DNA of 64,000 nucleotides from Cladorhizidae sp. MBARI D1340-BT2 (Eukaryota; Porifera; Demospongiae; Poecilosclerida; Cladorhizidae): assembly GCA_028752905.1 (NCBI GenBank), contig JAQNBH010000015.1, forward strand, positions 29,520,035 to 29,584,034. Reading direction: 5' to 3'. Below the pieces are notes generated by a model that saw nothing but the letters and a program-made list of their open reading frames with translations, had not been told where the DNA came from and ran no database searches. Position 1 is the stretch's first letter. Every line of letters starts with the position of its first letter. The position numbers and the translations under genes are program-made. Shown here piece by piece: positions 11,301-63,193 of this stretch.

Positions 11301-12329
11301 AATGAAGATTTAGCTGTGTGTCTTTGTATCGATGGACTTATTTGCATCATGACTAATGGACAGCTGCATATACTACCAACTTTCCATTGCATTATTGATT
11401 AACATTTCTATTAAAAAAAGAAGCAAGAACATCGGATAGTGATGCTGGCATGTGTCACTGCCAGACAGTATTGTGTGCTACAATTCAATCATTTCTGCAG
11501 CTTCAATTTCCAATGGTGTGCTCTGCAAGGTCCTGCGTGCTCGAACCGTCCTATATGCATGCTGGGCACATCATTTAGTTAGTAGGTGATTTTCTAACTA
11601 TTTTCTGTTTATAATCACATCTGCTATTTTTTCCTTCACTTCCCCCTCCCCCCCCCCCCCCCCCCCCCCCACCCACCCATCCTCATCTATAGTTCCAGCG
11701 CTGGTCAGTTAGTGGTCTTTCGACACTGATGTTTATATTTGTCACACTGGGTGATACCACCTATCTGCTTGGGGTGCTGTTGTTCAGCACAGAGAGGGTC
11801 TTCATCATACAGGCACTGCCCTGGATTCTTGGGAGTGCCTGGTCTGTTCTCTTTGACATTGCGGTATGTTTATAAAATAATAAGGTTCTGTGATAAGGTT
11901 CTGTGTAATATTGCAAATGTTCCTTTTTGCATCATAGAAAATATATTGTGATCATGTTTGAGAATATTGATAAATTGAAGCTGCTTTGTAAAGAAATATT
12001 GATGAATTATATTAAACCAGGCATCTGTGCATTAGAACCTTGCTGTAGAGATTGTAGTTACATAACCGCCATTATCACTCATTATAAATAGTCATTTTTC
12101 AATTATTAAGTCAGTAAGGCTTAACCCGTGTTAATTATTGTTATAATTATCACAATTGCCTCTAATAATAGTTCACCAATGGATATGTTAGCTACCTCAT
12201 TTTTCTCTCTGCTGTGACCTTCCCTCCTGTTTGTGATTATTACAGATTCTTCTTCAAATTCTGGTGTGGAAGTACATTTCGCTATGCAAGGGAAAGTGTG
12301 CAAATAAAGAGATTTCCGTAAACGATTGA
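5177..12329 (+). CDS. SLC66A1-like: PQ-loop lysosomal amino-acid transporter (SLC66A1/PQLC2-like), five exons seen, 5' end missing
   Basis: Five exons carry two PQ-loop repeats. Exons: 5177-5310, about 6568-6645, 10169-10440, 11693-11863 and 12246-12329 (stop TGA at 12327). Repeat one reads QIVVNCKNGQSDKSFSIFF then LWLFGDAANFIGAIF; repeat two reads PIQIIKNFQRWSVSGLSTL then VTLGDTTYLLG, with hydrophobic spans between them. Members of this family have seven membrane segments and export cationic amino acids (or related substrates) from lysosomes or vacuoles. Phases agree for exons 2-5. The junction from 5310 into exon 2 only stays in frame if the acceptor is at 6566-6567; the nearer acceptor at 6553-6554 would add the family-typical III residues but shifts frame, so this joint is uncertain. 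The N-terminal exon with the first membrane helix was not recognised. Introns hold AT-rich DNA, palindromic repeats and a hAT relic. Confidence 0.85.
5311..6567. other. Intron of the PQ-loop gene
   Basis: AT-rich intron. It contains a (TA)n tract at about 6496-6530 and no recognised gene. Three direct copies of a 13-bp motif (CAAATAGAAACAG) lie at 6240-6285. Confidence 0.6.
6568..6645 (+). CDS. SLC66A1-like: SLC66A1-like exon, membrane helix
   Basis: Encodes AYYVLVDLVCLIQFWVHFV, a membrane helix with the YYVxxD motif of the family, and ends in phase 1 before GTAAGT. The start may instead be 6555, which adds III but breaks the frame with the previous exon. Confidence 0.75.
6646..7953. other. 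Intron of the PQ-loop gene, with one arm of a palindromic repeat
   Basis: Mostly unique AT-rich DNA. At about 7450-7550 it holds one arm of the dispersed palindromic element (TTTCTCAATAATCAA ... GATGTTTCGACTAGATGCTC), also found at 43670, 60230 and elsewhere. An A-rich tract with TAATAAATAAATAAA lies near 7665-7710. Confidence 0.6.
7954..9259 (+). mobile_element. Decayed hAT transposon with terminal inverted repeats
   Basis: The left end is CAGTGGCGGATCTAGG (7954) and the right end is its near-perfect complement ending at 9259 (CAGGGGCGGATCTAGA on the other strand). ATGTG flanks both sides as a 5-bp target duplication (7949-7953, 9260-9264). Inside, 8115-8504 and 8461-8745 read as broken transposase of the ZMYM1/P52rIPK type (RDKEI-like region missing). 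Near 8905-8990 the third frame gives AECSFSTLRQTKNYLRNTM, the C-terminal hAT dimerisation block. At 1.3 kb it is an internally deleted copy and has several stops, so it is dead. Confidence 0.85.
9260..10168. other. Intron with a degenerate tandem repeat and a pogo-like terminus
   Basis: At 9327-9370 CGTATTTTACGGCATATAAG resembles the terminal repeat of pogo/Tc1-type elements, without a visible partner. At 9410-9640 a loose repeat of about 50-90 bp returns as CACTATTATTGTCGACTGC, GCTGGTTGCTTCAG and TGTGTTTAGTCT. The rest is unremarkable. Confidence 0.5.
10169..10440 (+). CDS. SLC66A1-like: SLC66A1-like exon, middle of the protein and start of the second PQ-loop
   Basis: The acceptor TATTGCAG ends at 10168. 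With the phase-1 A from the previous exon it reads SGLRRMCSRQIGYKK, then a hydrophobic segment, a loop (LRSNIDHEVKWTTRN) and GYIFGCLSAATYLFAVPIQIIKN. The donor GTGAGG at 10441 gives phase 0. Confidence 0.85.
10441..11692. other. Intron ending in a long poly-C tract
   Basis: No gene seen. A run of about 30 C residues at 11641-11671 lies 20 bases before the next acceptor and probably acts as its pyrimidine tract. Confidence 0.6.
11693..11863 (+). CDS. SLC66A1-like: SLC66A1-like exon, second PQ-loop repeat
   Basis: Encodes FQRWSVSGLSTLMFIFVTLG then DTTYLLGVLLFSTERVFI and LPWILGSAWSVLFDIA. SVSGLS and LPWxLGS are hallmark stretches of PQLC2-type proteins. The donor GTATGT begins at 11864, phase 0. 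Confidence 0.88.
12246..12329 (+). CDS. SLC66A1-like: SLC66A1-like last exon
   Basis: Encodes ILLQILVWKYISLCKGKCAN and a short tail ending at TGA (12327-12329). It completes the last membrane helix. Several AATAAA-like signals follow within 60 bases. Confidence 0.8.
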   Translation: MLLQILVWKYISLCKGKCANKEISVND

Positions 12330-14649
12330 AATCTTATATTTAAACACTGTAAATTAAACACTGTAAATAAATGTGCCTATGTTGCAATTATGTTGTAATG
12401 ATATTGATGGACACATTATGGTGCTTATATAATCAATTTGAATGCTCTAATGTGCATAATGGCATAATATTGTTGCTGATTGTATTGACAACAAGCTGAA
12501 ACACAAAGATGGTCAACATTTAAGAAGGCTAGAGCATCTAGTTGAAGAATCGAGAGAATACTTGATTATTGAGAAGGTTTAACAAACTGTTTATAGTGCT
12601 GAAATTGGTTATAATATGTATAGGAAAATCATTGGGTCACTTGGCACGATATAAACTTGATTTTGGTTATTGAAGCTTCCCAATAAAGAATTCTTTTTTA
12701 AATTCTGCAATGTAATTGTTTTATAACACAGGAATTATTTACCAAGGACATAAAGTTTTGCATTGTCAGATAATAAAAGTGTTGTTAATAAATTATTATA
12801 TAATTACTTTACTGTTGATGGATTACTGTATTTGATTCACTGCTGTTGTCTTGTGATTAGTATAATTACTTGTGCGAGTAGCTGCTGTTTAACGGATTAC
12901 TGTAATTGATTCACTGCTATTGTCTTGTGATTGTTGTTGATTGATTTCCTAGAGGATTCGTGTAGAATATTTTAGTCACCTTTATCCCACAAAAAAGTGA
13001 CTTGGCATCTTGGACAAGAGGAGAGATGACCACAGGAGACTTGCTAAAATACAAAAAAAGCTAGATCGGTTAGACTACAGTTAGGTTCCTTCATAAATCT
13101 GACAAGTCTTTATATCATGTATGGAAGGATAACAGGTATCACTCTGTACTTTATTTATCTATTTCCTTTTTTCCAAGCATAACTTCCATAATAATGTGTC
13201 CATTCATCACATGATATTTCAAAGGACTCCAAACTGACTAATGAACACTCAGAAATCGTGTCGTCAATGCCCATAAACAAGCTTGTGTAAGTGCAATATC
13301 TGAGGTGAGTCATGCATGCGTTCATACCAAGAAAGGATCAGTTTGTTTCCTCAGAATTTATTTTTGAGGCAATTCCCACATACTCAATCAGGGAATATGG
13401 CAATCCCACTAGTGTCGACGGCAACAGCAAAGAAACAGGGCTAGGGCCAGATAGGAAGAGAATAAAAACAGGCACTTCAGCATTCAAATTGGAATCCTGG
13501 GATGGCTGACTTCAGTTTCTAAAACCTTTGTGGCGCAGTCCACTAGCACAGCACCTAAACATGATCAATCTTTTACAGTGGAGAAGTGAAGACGTACAAC
13601 AGTACATATTGGCAATCAGATCCCAAGAATGGAGCAGTCTGCAGCTTGTGGATGTAACTTGAGTTCCTGCCAATAGTCAAAGTTGAAATAGAAAGTGAAT
13701 GTTGTATAAATGAGTCTACGAGCATGAAATTTGCATTACTGCATCAACTGACAAGAGAGAATATAACAGAAATATAGGGTACTTTAGCTATAAAAGTACA
13801 TCTCCTCCAGTTATTGCACTGTAGTATATACTTATCTTAAGACAGGATTACACTGCTCAATGAAAGAAGGCATGTTGTTAATAAACACTCTGTTTAAAAG
13901 ATTATGGTACTTTTCTATCAAACAATTTATCCTTACTCAGTTGAAATGAAAGCTCGAAGTGTATGTTACATTTCTGACAAACTCTGAAATACATCAACAT
14001 AAGCAAACATTATATTTGCTTGTGCATTTTGAAGGCGGCACTACCGGGCTCATCACAAAGAAAATAATCACAACCGACCCAGTGCACACAAAAATTCTGT
14101 GATGTCTGATGATACAGATGTGGCATATCTCTGGAAAACTTACAAGCAGAAGCAAGTGATTGTGAATAATCCAGTATAGTGTCAGTGAGATACAAATCAC
14201 TCTGTCTAGTATTAGGAAAACATTACAAAATGATCCTGATTTAAGACGAGACAGTTCTAGATATCCACCTCTACTACGTCAAGCCATAAATGGATGTCAT
14301 TGTGTCTCTTTTATGAAGGCCAAATTCATGAAGTTTTCTTTGCAGTGTGCTTTTTTCAAAACTTGGTTGGTAACTTACATTGATCTATAGAGCTGACAAC
14401 AGTTAGAAACTTGGCTTACTATATATACAGCATTTTTTAAATGAATTTTTTAATAATTTTTTACAACTTTCAATGCAAAACAACACAGAGCATTTGGGTG
14501 GACCAACTAGCTGAGAGCTAATATTAAGGTGAGCCATGAACAAGGGAAGGGATGACAAGACAAACAAATAGTGTAAAGAAACATATAGCTCACTAAGTAA
14601 AGTTTAAATATCAATACCGCTAGTGCGTCTGACCTGTCACTTTGGGTCT
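12330..14649. other. Intergenic region with a palindromic-repeat arm and a 75-bp duplication
   Basis: At 12520-12595 lies a right arm of the dispersed palindromic element (GGCTAGAGCATCTAGTTGAA ... TTGATTATTGAGAAGG). At 12805-12935 a segment with GGATTACTGTA, TTGATTCACTGCT and TTGTCTTGTGATT occurs twice in tandem. No gene could be supported; the 65-codon frame at 13312-13509 has no recognisable domain. Confidence 0.5.
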
Positions 14650-14812
14650 ACTGCTTGAGCTTCAAGATTATGGATCCTCAGCTTATACACAGGGAATATT
14701 TTACTGGAGGTCAATCTATACAATCCCTAGCACACAATGCCAGCAGACAAGCACATACAAATGCTCTTTTGTTCTTGACTCTATCTGCATGTGGAATAAC
14801 TTGCCCTGTGAA
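14650..14812 (+). pseudogene. LINE (non-LTR) ORF2 C-terminus, left part, interrupted by a transposon
   Basis: Reads YTIPSTQCQQTSTYKCSFVL then CMWNNLPCE up to 14812. The order Y-x-SFxxxSIxxWNxLP is the usual tail of LINE ORF2 proteins. The frame resumes exactly after the transposon at 17953 (AHSAPSTNTFKRFI), so this is one LINE tail split by an insertion. Confidence 0.7.
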
Positions 14813-17800
14813 GGGGGGACTGCTCCTAAAAAAAAGTTTTTCACTTTTTTTTTTTTTTTTTGCTCAAGTTGTACCTATAATGTGTCTGCAGGCAGAGTTT
14901 CAAGTCCTGAAGAAACTACTTACTTCAATCACAAGTTACAGCTAATTCTGTCCATGCACTATTGATTTCATTTCATTATTATTCTTATAGTTCTTCTGTA
15001 ACTTACCTCTGAATGTCTTCATTTCTACCCGAGCGCTACTCTGAGGTCGTTACCCCTACTGACACTTTTTATATATCAAAATGTAGCATTTTCGACGGTG
15101 CTTCGTTCCAGCTGAATTACGCAATGTTTGGAGGAGGGGGGGGGTAGGCATGCGCACGTGATGAATCCCCGTCAGTTTGTGAATTTCCCCATGAGGTAAG
15201 GTCAATTATTGAGTTTTTCTGCGATTCTGAAGATGCCACGTCTGTGCAAAGCTAAAGCGAAGGCTCTCCTAGCCCGGCAGACCAAAGCTGGATGGCCTGG
15301 AGACAATTCTCCCCCTGCCCAGTTGGCAGCTACGGAATCTTCAACTCGGACTGCTGCTATGGAATCTTCCACTCGGTCTGCTTCTATCGAATCTTCCACT
15401 CGGTCTGCTGCTACTGAATCTTCCACTCAAGGTCTTGGAGTTGCTCCTGCAGGACCTAGTCAAGAAGCAACAGGCAAGTTTTATGAATAAGAAATGTGGA
15501 TGTAAAAACGTGGATGCTTAGTGGACTGCTTGTGATTGTTATTCTTTCTTGTTTGTAACAGTAGAGAGGCCTATTCCCATCATGACAGTGTCAGGGAAGA
15601 AGTTAGCTGCTGCAACCTCTGCTTTGACTCCAGCTAAGTCCACAGTTGAGGAAGGAGAGGGAAGGCGTATTTTTGATTTTTCTGCTTTGTCCAGTGCTAT
15701 CGCAGGGGCATGTCTTTGTAAAGTTTGTCAACGGCCCGTCCGACTTGTGGAAAGCTTTGCTAGGAGAAGTGGTATGGTATCCTGTGTGACAATTGAGTGT
15801 ACCAACCCTAGATGTACTGAGGTGACCGTGGTGAGTAATCCCCTGTCGAAGGAGGCCAAGGCCCTAAATAAGGCAGTGATCTTTGGTTCCCGGGTTGCAG
15901 GTTGTTGTAGGAGCGGCTTGGAAGATATTACAGCTTGCATGGAGCTTTTACCCCCCGTTCGGGAAGCAGCCTTTGCTCGGTATCAGGAGGAAATAGCGGA
16001 GAGTTGCAGTGCAGTCAGTGAGGCTGTTAGGCTAGAGGCGGCTGAGCGTCTGCATGATTTTCATGATGCTAGGAAGGATGAGGTGATTGATGTGGCTGTT
16101 ACGGTTGACGGGACTTGGTCAAAGCGAGGCTACCATTCCCTGAATGGGGTGGTCGCAGTTATATCCTGGGATACTGGTGAAGTACTGGACTTTCATGTGA
16201 TGTCCAAGTATTGTGCAGCATGTGCGTCCTATAAAGCTAAGCATAGTGATGAAGAGTTTGATGAGTGGTTCAACGGTCATGAAAGAGTGTGTACAAGTAA
16301 TTATGAAGGGAGCTCGGGACAAATGGAGACAGTAGGTGTGGTGAAGTTGTTTGAGAGGTCGGTTAGCAAGTTAGCCCTTCGGTATACCACCATGATAAGT
16401 GATGGCGATACTAAATCTCATATGGCTCTGATAAATGCCCAACCTTATGGTCCTGACACGCTTGTGGAAAAAGAAGAGTGTGTTGGCCATGTTGGGAAAC
16501 GTTTCAAGAAGCACTTGGATGCCCTTCGGAAGAGTGGTGGTGTGGATGAGGAAGGTAATCATGTGTCCTTGCAAGGGAAAAATGGTGTTAGCAATGCCAC
16601 TGCAGTCGCATTAGGTGGATACGTTGCTGGAGCCATTAGAAATAATCAGAATAATTTAGACGGCATGGTCCGGGATATCAAGGCAGTATATTTTCATTGT
16701 GTGTCCACCGATGACCATCCCCAGCATCAGTTTTGTCCCATGGGTGAGAGTAGCTGGTGCAAATATAATAAAGCCATTTCTTTGAAAGAAGCAACACCGA
16801 AGCATAAGCCCAAAATCCCCCCAGCGAAAGGAAAGTTTTTCAAGAAGGTCTTTGATAAAATGTCCCGGAGAGAACTTTTGAAAGGATGTTTGCGTGGTGC
16901 CACTCAAAATCAGAATGAGTGTTTCCATAGTGTGATTTGGAAGAGTGTGAGGAAGTCTGGCTTTGTAACGGCAGTGGTGGTCCATTTGGGTGTAAACATA
17001 GCTGTAGGAACCTTCAATAGCGGCAAGAGTTGTGGCATGTCCAGGATGTTGAAGATGGTGACAGGGAATGAGGGTGGTGGACGTTCTAACGCTGCTTTTC
17101 TGAGTTCCGATGCCAGTCGGTTGTACAAGAGTAGGACCCGTGCCGAGGCTACTGCTAAGAGGAGGAGGAAGGCCACCGCTATCCAGAGATCCAGGAGGGA
17201 AGCAGAAGCGATAGTTACGGAAGGTGGTCCCTCTTACGCACCTGCACTTGATGAAGATTTGGATGAAGAGGACGACAGCGACTAACTTCTTTCTTTCCCC
17301 CCTATCTCATGCTCTGTGTATGAATGTGTCTCTCTGTGTGTGAGTGTGTATTTGTCTCTGTTTTCCTTCCCCCCCACCCCTCTCACTCTGGTGTTGTGGT
17401 GCATGAACTAACAAGGCTCATATCTCAGACCCTTTTTTTTTTCAATTTGAAAACGCTAAAACTTGTCAATGTTCACATTTGTTAAATAATTTGTATATCA
17501 CTAGAATGTTCATTTTGTACTCTTTGGAGTGAAAGAGAGAAAATTTGTGATTTGTGAGCTGTAAAGTATATATTGGCCCGAATACCTGGCTGGGTACAGT
17601 TGTTCTTTTTTTTGAAATTTTGTAAAAAGTTGAAAAAATGAGAAATTATTGAAAAATGCTCTTTGGCCTTGTAGTAGAGTAGTGTGTTTCTTCTACTAGC
17701 TGTCGAAGTTGAACAACCCTACATCAAGTATTGAAAAAGAAGTAGCATTCTCCCTAGAATTTGGCAACATTTTTTTGCACATTTTCCTGTATAAAATTAA

Positions 17801-17948
17801 AGACAACTCTAATCATCAAAATTAATACATAATCTGAAAGAACAAAGCAAGAGCTATATTTTGATATATAAAACAATGATATATGACAAATACTTTCTGA
17901 AATAAGTGGGATAAAAAAGTAGCATTGAAATTCAGGAGCAGTCCCCCC
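14813..17948 (+). mobile_element. Mutator/Kolobok-like DNA transposon, apparently complete
   Basis: The ends are an inverted repeat of 15 bases, GGGGGGACTGCTCCT at 14813 and its complement ending at 17948. TGAA flanks both sides (14809-14812, 17949-17952) as a 4-bp target duplication. Removing the element plus one TGAA restores the LINE reading frame, which fixes the borders. The transposase gene fills 15233-17285. A 21-bp motif (TTTTATATATCAAAATGTAGC) at about 15067 recurs inverted with one mismatch at about 17853. A 4-bp, TTAA-like duplication with a G-rich terminus suggests Kolobok rather than classical Mutator elements, which usually duplicate 8-11 bp. This placement is inference. Confidence 0.82.
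15233..17285 (+). CDS. Mutator/Kolobok-like transposase, two exons with a GC-AG intron, 654 aa
   Basis: Exon 1 is 15233-15473 and exon 2 is 15562-17285. The donor is CAG/GCAAGT and the acceptor AACAG, so the intron (88 bp) is GC-AG; joining keeps one frame of 654 codons. Exon 1 encodes a basic start (MPRLCKAKAKALLARQTKAG) and four 9-residue repeats of the ESSTRSAA type from a 27-bp DNA repeat. Exon 2 has a zinc-ribbon-like CxxC pair (CLCKVC ... CTNPRC), then a DDE/RNase H-like region with VTVDGTWSKRGYHSLNGVV (Asp codon at 16107), YCAAC, and TTMISDGDTKSH (Asp codons 16401 and 16407). The C-terminus is basic, then acidic (DEDLDEEDDSD). The uninterrupted frame implies a young, possibly active copy. 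The fold matches the Pfam Mutator-like transposase family as remembered. Confidence 0.8.
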
Positions 17949-17952
17949 TGAA

Positions 17953-18012
17953 GCACATTCAGCTCCTTCCACCAACACTTTCAAACGTTTCATTGCTCCT
18001 TTATTCATGTAG
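17953..18012 (+). pseudogene. LINE ORF2 C-terminus, right part
   Basis: Reads AHSAPSTNTFKRFIAPLFM then TAG at 18010-18012, continuing WNNLPCE from 14812. It confirms that the transposon between them inserted into an existing LINE copy. Confidence 0.65.
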
Positions 18013-18466
18013 CATTATATATACACTAGTATATATTAGCTTATGGCTATTAGTGTATCTTCTTATTATATTAAAAAAAAGAAAAAAGCAACTCGTGCTG
18101 TAGCTGGCTAGCTAGCCTCTTTCACATCCCCTCCCCATCTGGCTTGGGCTTGGTTCCGTGGATGGCATCACCCACTGCCAGCTTTATTAAAATTTCTCGA
18201 GCTGCTTGTTCGTACACAGATTTGCACTCCCCACCACACACACAATAATTCCTTCCTTCTCTGTCCCCGCTCCCCTCAACCAATTTGCTACACATCTCCT
18301 TCAGCCTGCGCCACATCCCCCGCCACCAGCATACGGCCCCAGCAGTGGAGTGCTCTTCTCCCAGCATTCACTACCCAACCCGTCCGTCAATTGGCTCCGT
18401 GATACCCGGGATATCCTAGAAATTACTAGTATATGGGGGGAAAAAAGAAAAAAAAGATAAAAGTCC
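18013..18466. other. Presumed promoter and 5' UTR region of NXF1
   Basis: Pyrimidine-rich and relatively GC-rich, without gene content. An inverted CCAAT box (ATTGG) lies near 18390. No TATA box is evident close to the ATG at 18467. Confidence 0.4.
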
Positions 18467-60796
<42,330 letters not shown>

Positions 60797-61814
60797 GTGA
60801 GTCCCCCCCCCCCTCCCAAGTGTCACATGATGACATGTATTATGTGTGGGCTGTCAATGTTGACATGATCATGTGTGTATGGTGTTAGTATCACATGAGC
60901 ATCACATGACTAAGTATACAGCGTAAACTCTGGTTGTTTAACGCACCACTTGTAACGCAACCAGCAAGACAACATGCGCCTAACTGAGAATACCTGCATA
61001 CTAAACACTATTGCTAAATAATGCACACTCACAGAAAATTAAACAAATGCTTTCCATAAGTTTTTTTGACGGAGGACTGGCGACCTAATCGTTTGAGCTA
61101 GCCGAAGACAGAGCTAATTACAATAACCGTCTCAATGATCAACTTGAAAAATTTGTATTCTCTCGATGTTTCGACTAGCCTTCATCAGGCACTAAGACTC
61201 GTGTGAGCCTACTATATATATATATATACTTCTTGATTCAGACTAAGAAAGACCCAGTCTATGGAATCAGGTCACTAAGGAGCTAGTCTCTCGAGGTGAA
61301 TCGAGTTGGAACTAGTGATGGCTTGTCAAGTACACTTGTACCGTTTCATTATGTTCCTTGTAAGCATGTTCGCTACAGAACAATTTCATGGCAAGCGTCA
61401 CCTTTTAGCAGAGGATGAGAACTGTCTTCTGACATAACATTCTTCACAAGCCTGAAGTTACAATCGTTGGATACATTGGAGAGTATTTTGGGCTGAGGAG
61501 GACTTACCTATACTACTAGAAGACTGGGAGAAGGTCTAGGAGTCCCCTGCGAATAAGTAGCAAGAACCTCATCTAAAATTACAGACGACTATGCCAGTTG
61601 AAGCTGAAATAGACGTGGAAATAGACGTGGAAATAGACGTGCTCATGCAGTAATATTCCTGCCTCAGTGTTACAGTACAAGCCCCCCAAAACTTTACATA
61701 CTGTTTGCATTGGGCTTCCCTTCAACGCAGAAACATTTAATAAGTTGGAGAAAGTGATAGAGGGATAATATCAGAAAAACATTGTCCCACTTCTGCATTA
61801 AAAGATTAAAAAAA
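60797..61814. other. NXF1 intron 13, left part
   Basis: C-run after the donor (60802-60815), a single arm of the palindromic element at about 61120-61190 (CTCAATGATCAACTTG ... GATGTTTCGACTAGCCTTCA) followed by (TA)n. A triplet of GAAATAGACGTG lies at 61610-61640. No gene found. Confidence 0.55.
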
Positions 61815-61821
61815 AAAAAAA

Positions 61822-62030
61822 ATGGAAGTGCTTGTTGCAGCTCAAGAAGAAGGAATGACAGAGAATACAGAGGTAGTAGCAATATGTGATGGAGCTGGTA
61901 ATTGCTGGAATGTAATTGAATCTTTAAAAGCTCACTGCAAATCCATTACATGCATATTAGATTGGTTTCATATAAACGAATCTAACTCTCAAGCAATGCA
62001 TTGCAAATGCAACGCACGGACCGTTATCCG
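61822..62030 (+). pseudogene. Fragment resembling ISKra4-type transposase
   Basis: A 50-residue stretch, VVAICDGAGNCWNVIESLKA then HCKSITCILDWFHINES, resembles the catalytic block of the ISKra4 family (xxxDGAKNCW...ILDWFHI), known chiefly from bacteria. It is preceded by an A-rich run and its frame runs into the end of the piggyBac fragment. Only this piece is present. The match is from memory and short. Confidence 0.4.
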
Positions 62031-62040
62031 AAATGCGCCA

Positions 62041-62858
62041 TCATTTAATTATCCGAAACGTGCCATCAACTTTTGAAGGAATGCTCACCTCAAAACGAGG
62101 CAGGAGGACATCCAATAAAGGACGTACCTTGTTGTCTCCCATTTGATGTCGTGGAGGCTGGTGGTTGAGGTGTAGACAGCAGAGTATTTGTAAGAATCTG
62201 TCTCGGCTCATCAACTTCAAAACTACAACAGAAAACATACAAATACGACATGATATCTTGCAGGCAACCTAATTGGAATCAGCCGCTACCTGTGAAAAGA
62301 ATGGTATGTTAGCAGTTATGTCAGTTGACCAATAATCCTGAAGTATTGGGTTGTTGATAATACCGGATGATGGCAAAAAATGCTTTCAACTCCGTTGTGG
62401 TGATGTCTTTCCAATTTTTTAGCCTTGAGCGCACCGTAAGTGGCTTGCTTACGATCAGAATTTGTGCATAAATATTTGTTTCATGCACAACTAGGTCAAA
62501 AACCTCGTCTGCAGGTGAAGAAATCCTTGGGCTCAACATCATCATCTGGCAAATTTGGACCAGGAGTTTCTGTGTACAAACGCTCGGTGGGGCTCATAAT
62601 GTTGTCAACTTCTTTCCACCTGACAAGCCCACTTGAAGAATTTCCACTCCTATGGCCAGTTTCCACATCCATTTCCCCATCAGTCTCACCTATACTACTG
62701 CTGCCATTAGCATCTTCCATTTCTTCAAGCACCGCATCCTCCAGGCCATCTTCTTCCACATCATCTAGTTCATTTTCTTCCACATCATCTAGTTCACTGT
62801 CACTTCCAAAATCATTCTCAATATCAGAAAGAGCCTCCAGTACTGCCTGCAGATCCAT
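62041..62858 (-). pseudogene. PiggyBac transposase, 5' part only
   Basis: The reverse strand starts MDLQAVLEALSDIENDFGSD with an acidic N-terminus, then PGPNLPDDDVEPKDFF, DEVFDLVVHETNIYAQ, RLKNWKDITTTELKAFFAII, NNPILQDYWSTDITANIPFF, LMSRDRFLQILCCLHLNHQP and KVRPLLDVLLPRFE. These are the N-terminal blocks of the piggyBac DDE domain (DUF-type Tnp_1_7). An intron of about 70 bp (donor CAG/GTAGCG, acceptor TTGTAG) fits between PFFSQ and LKLMSRD at about 62225-62290. Two frame breaks (near 62362 and 62520) and loss of the catalytic Asp region make it inactive. Confidence 0.85.
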
Positions 62859-63193
62859 ATTTGTGGTTCTTTTGGATAAAAATACACACCATGTTTCTTA
62901 TTTGCAGCTGTCAATGAACCACGAAATAAAACGCCTGTTTTTTATATTTTTTATGTTATTCATGGAGATGATGATCCATTCCCAAGTTTGATTATAAACC
63001 CATCAACCTAACCTGGTAAGTACGGAGTATAAAACAGACAATCCACGGAGCTATATATGCATCTATAAATATCATGTCACGGAGGCTGTGACACACGCAC
63101 TGCCAGCGGTAAATTGCTTGTCACGGGAGCTGTGACAAACGCATACGCGGGGTGGATTGCTGTGTTACAAACGCCGTGACAAATGCAGCGTAA
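62859..63193. repeat. Region upstream of piggyBac with GTCACGG..GTGACA hairpin repeats
   Basis: Three related motifs at 63074-63185: TGTCACGGAGGCTGTGACA, TGTCACGGGAGCTGTGACA and CGCCGTGACAAATGC, each able to form a hairpin. They may be sub-terminal repeats of the piggyBac element or of another inserted element. Confidence 0.5.
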
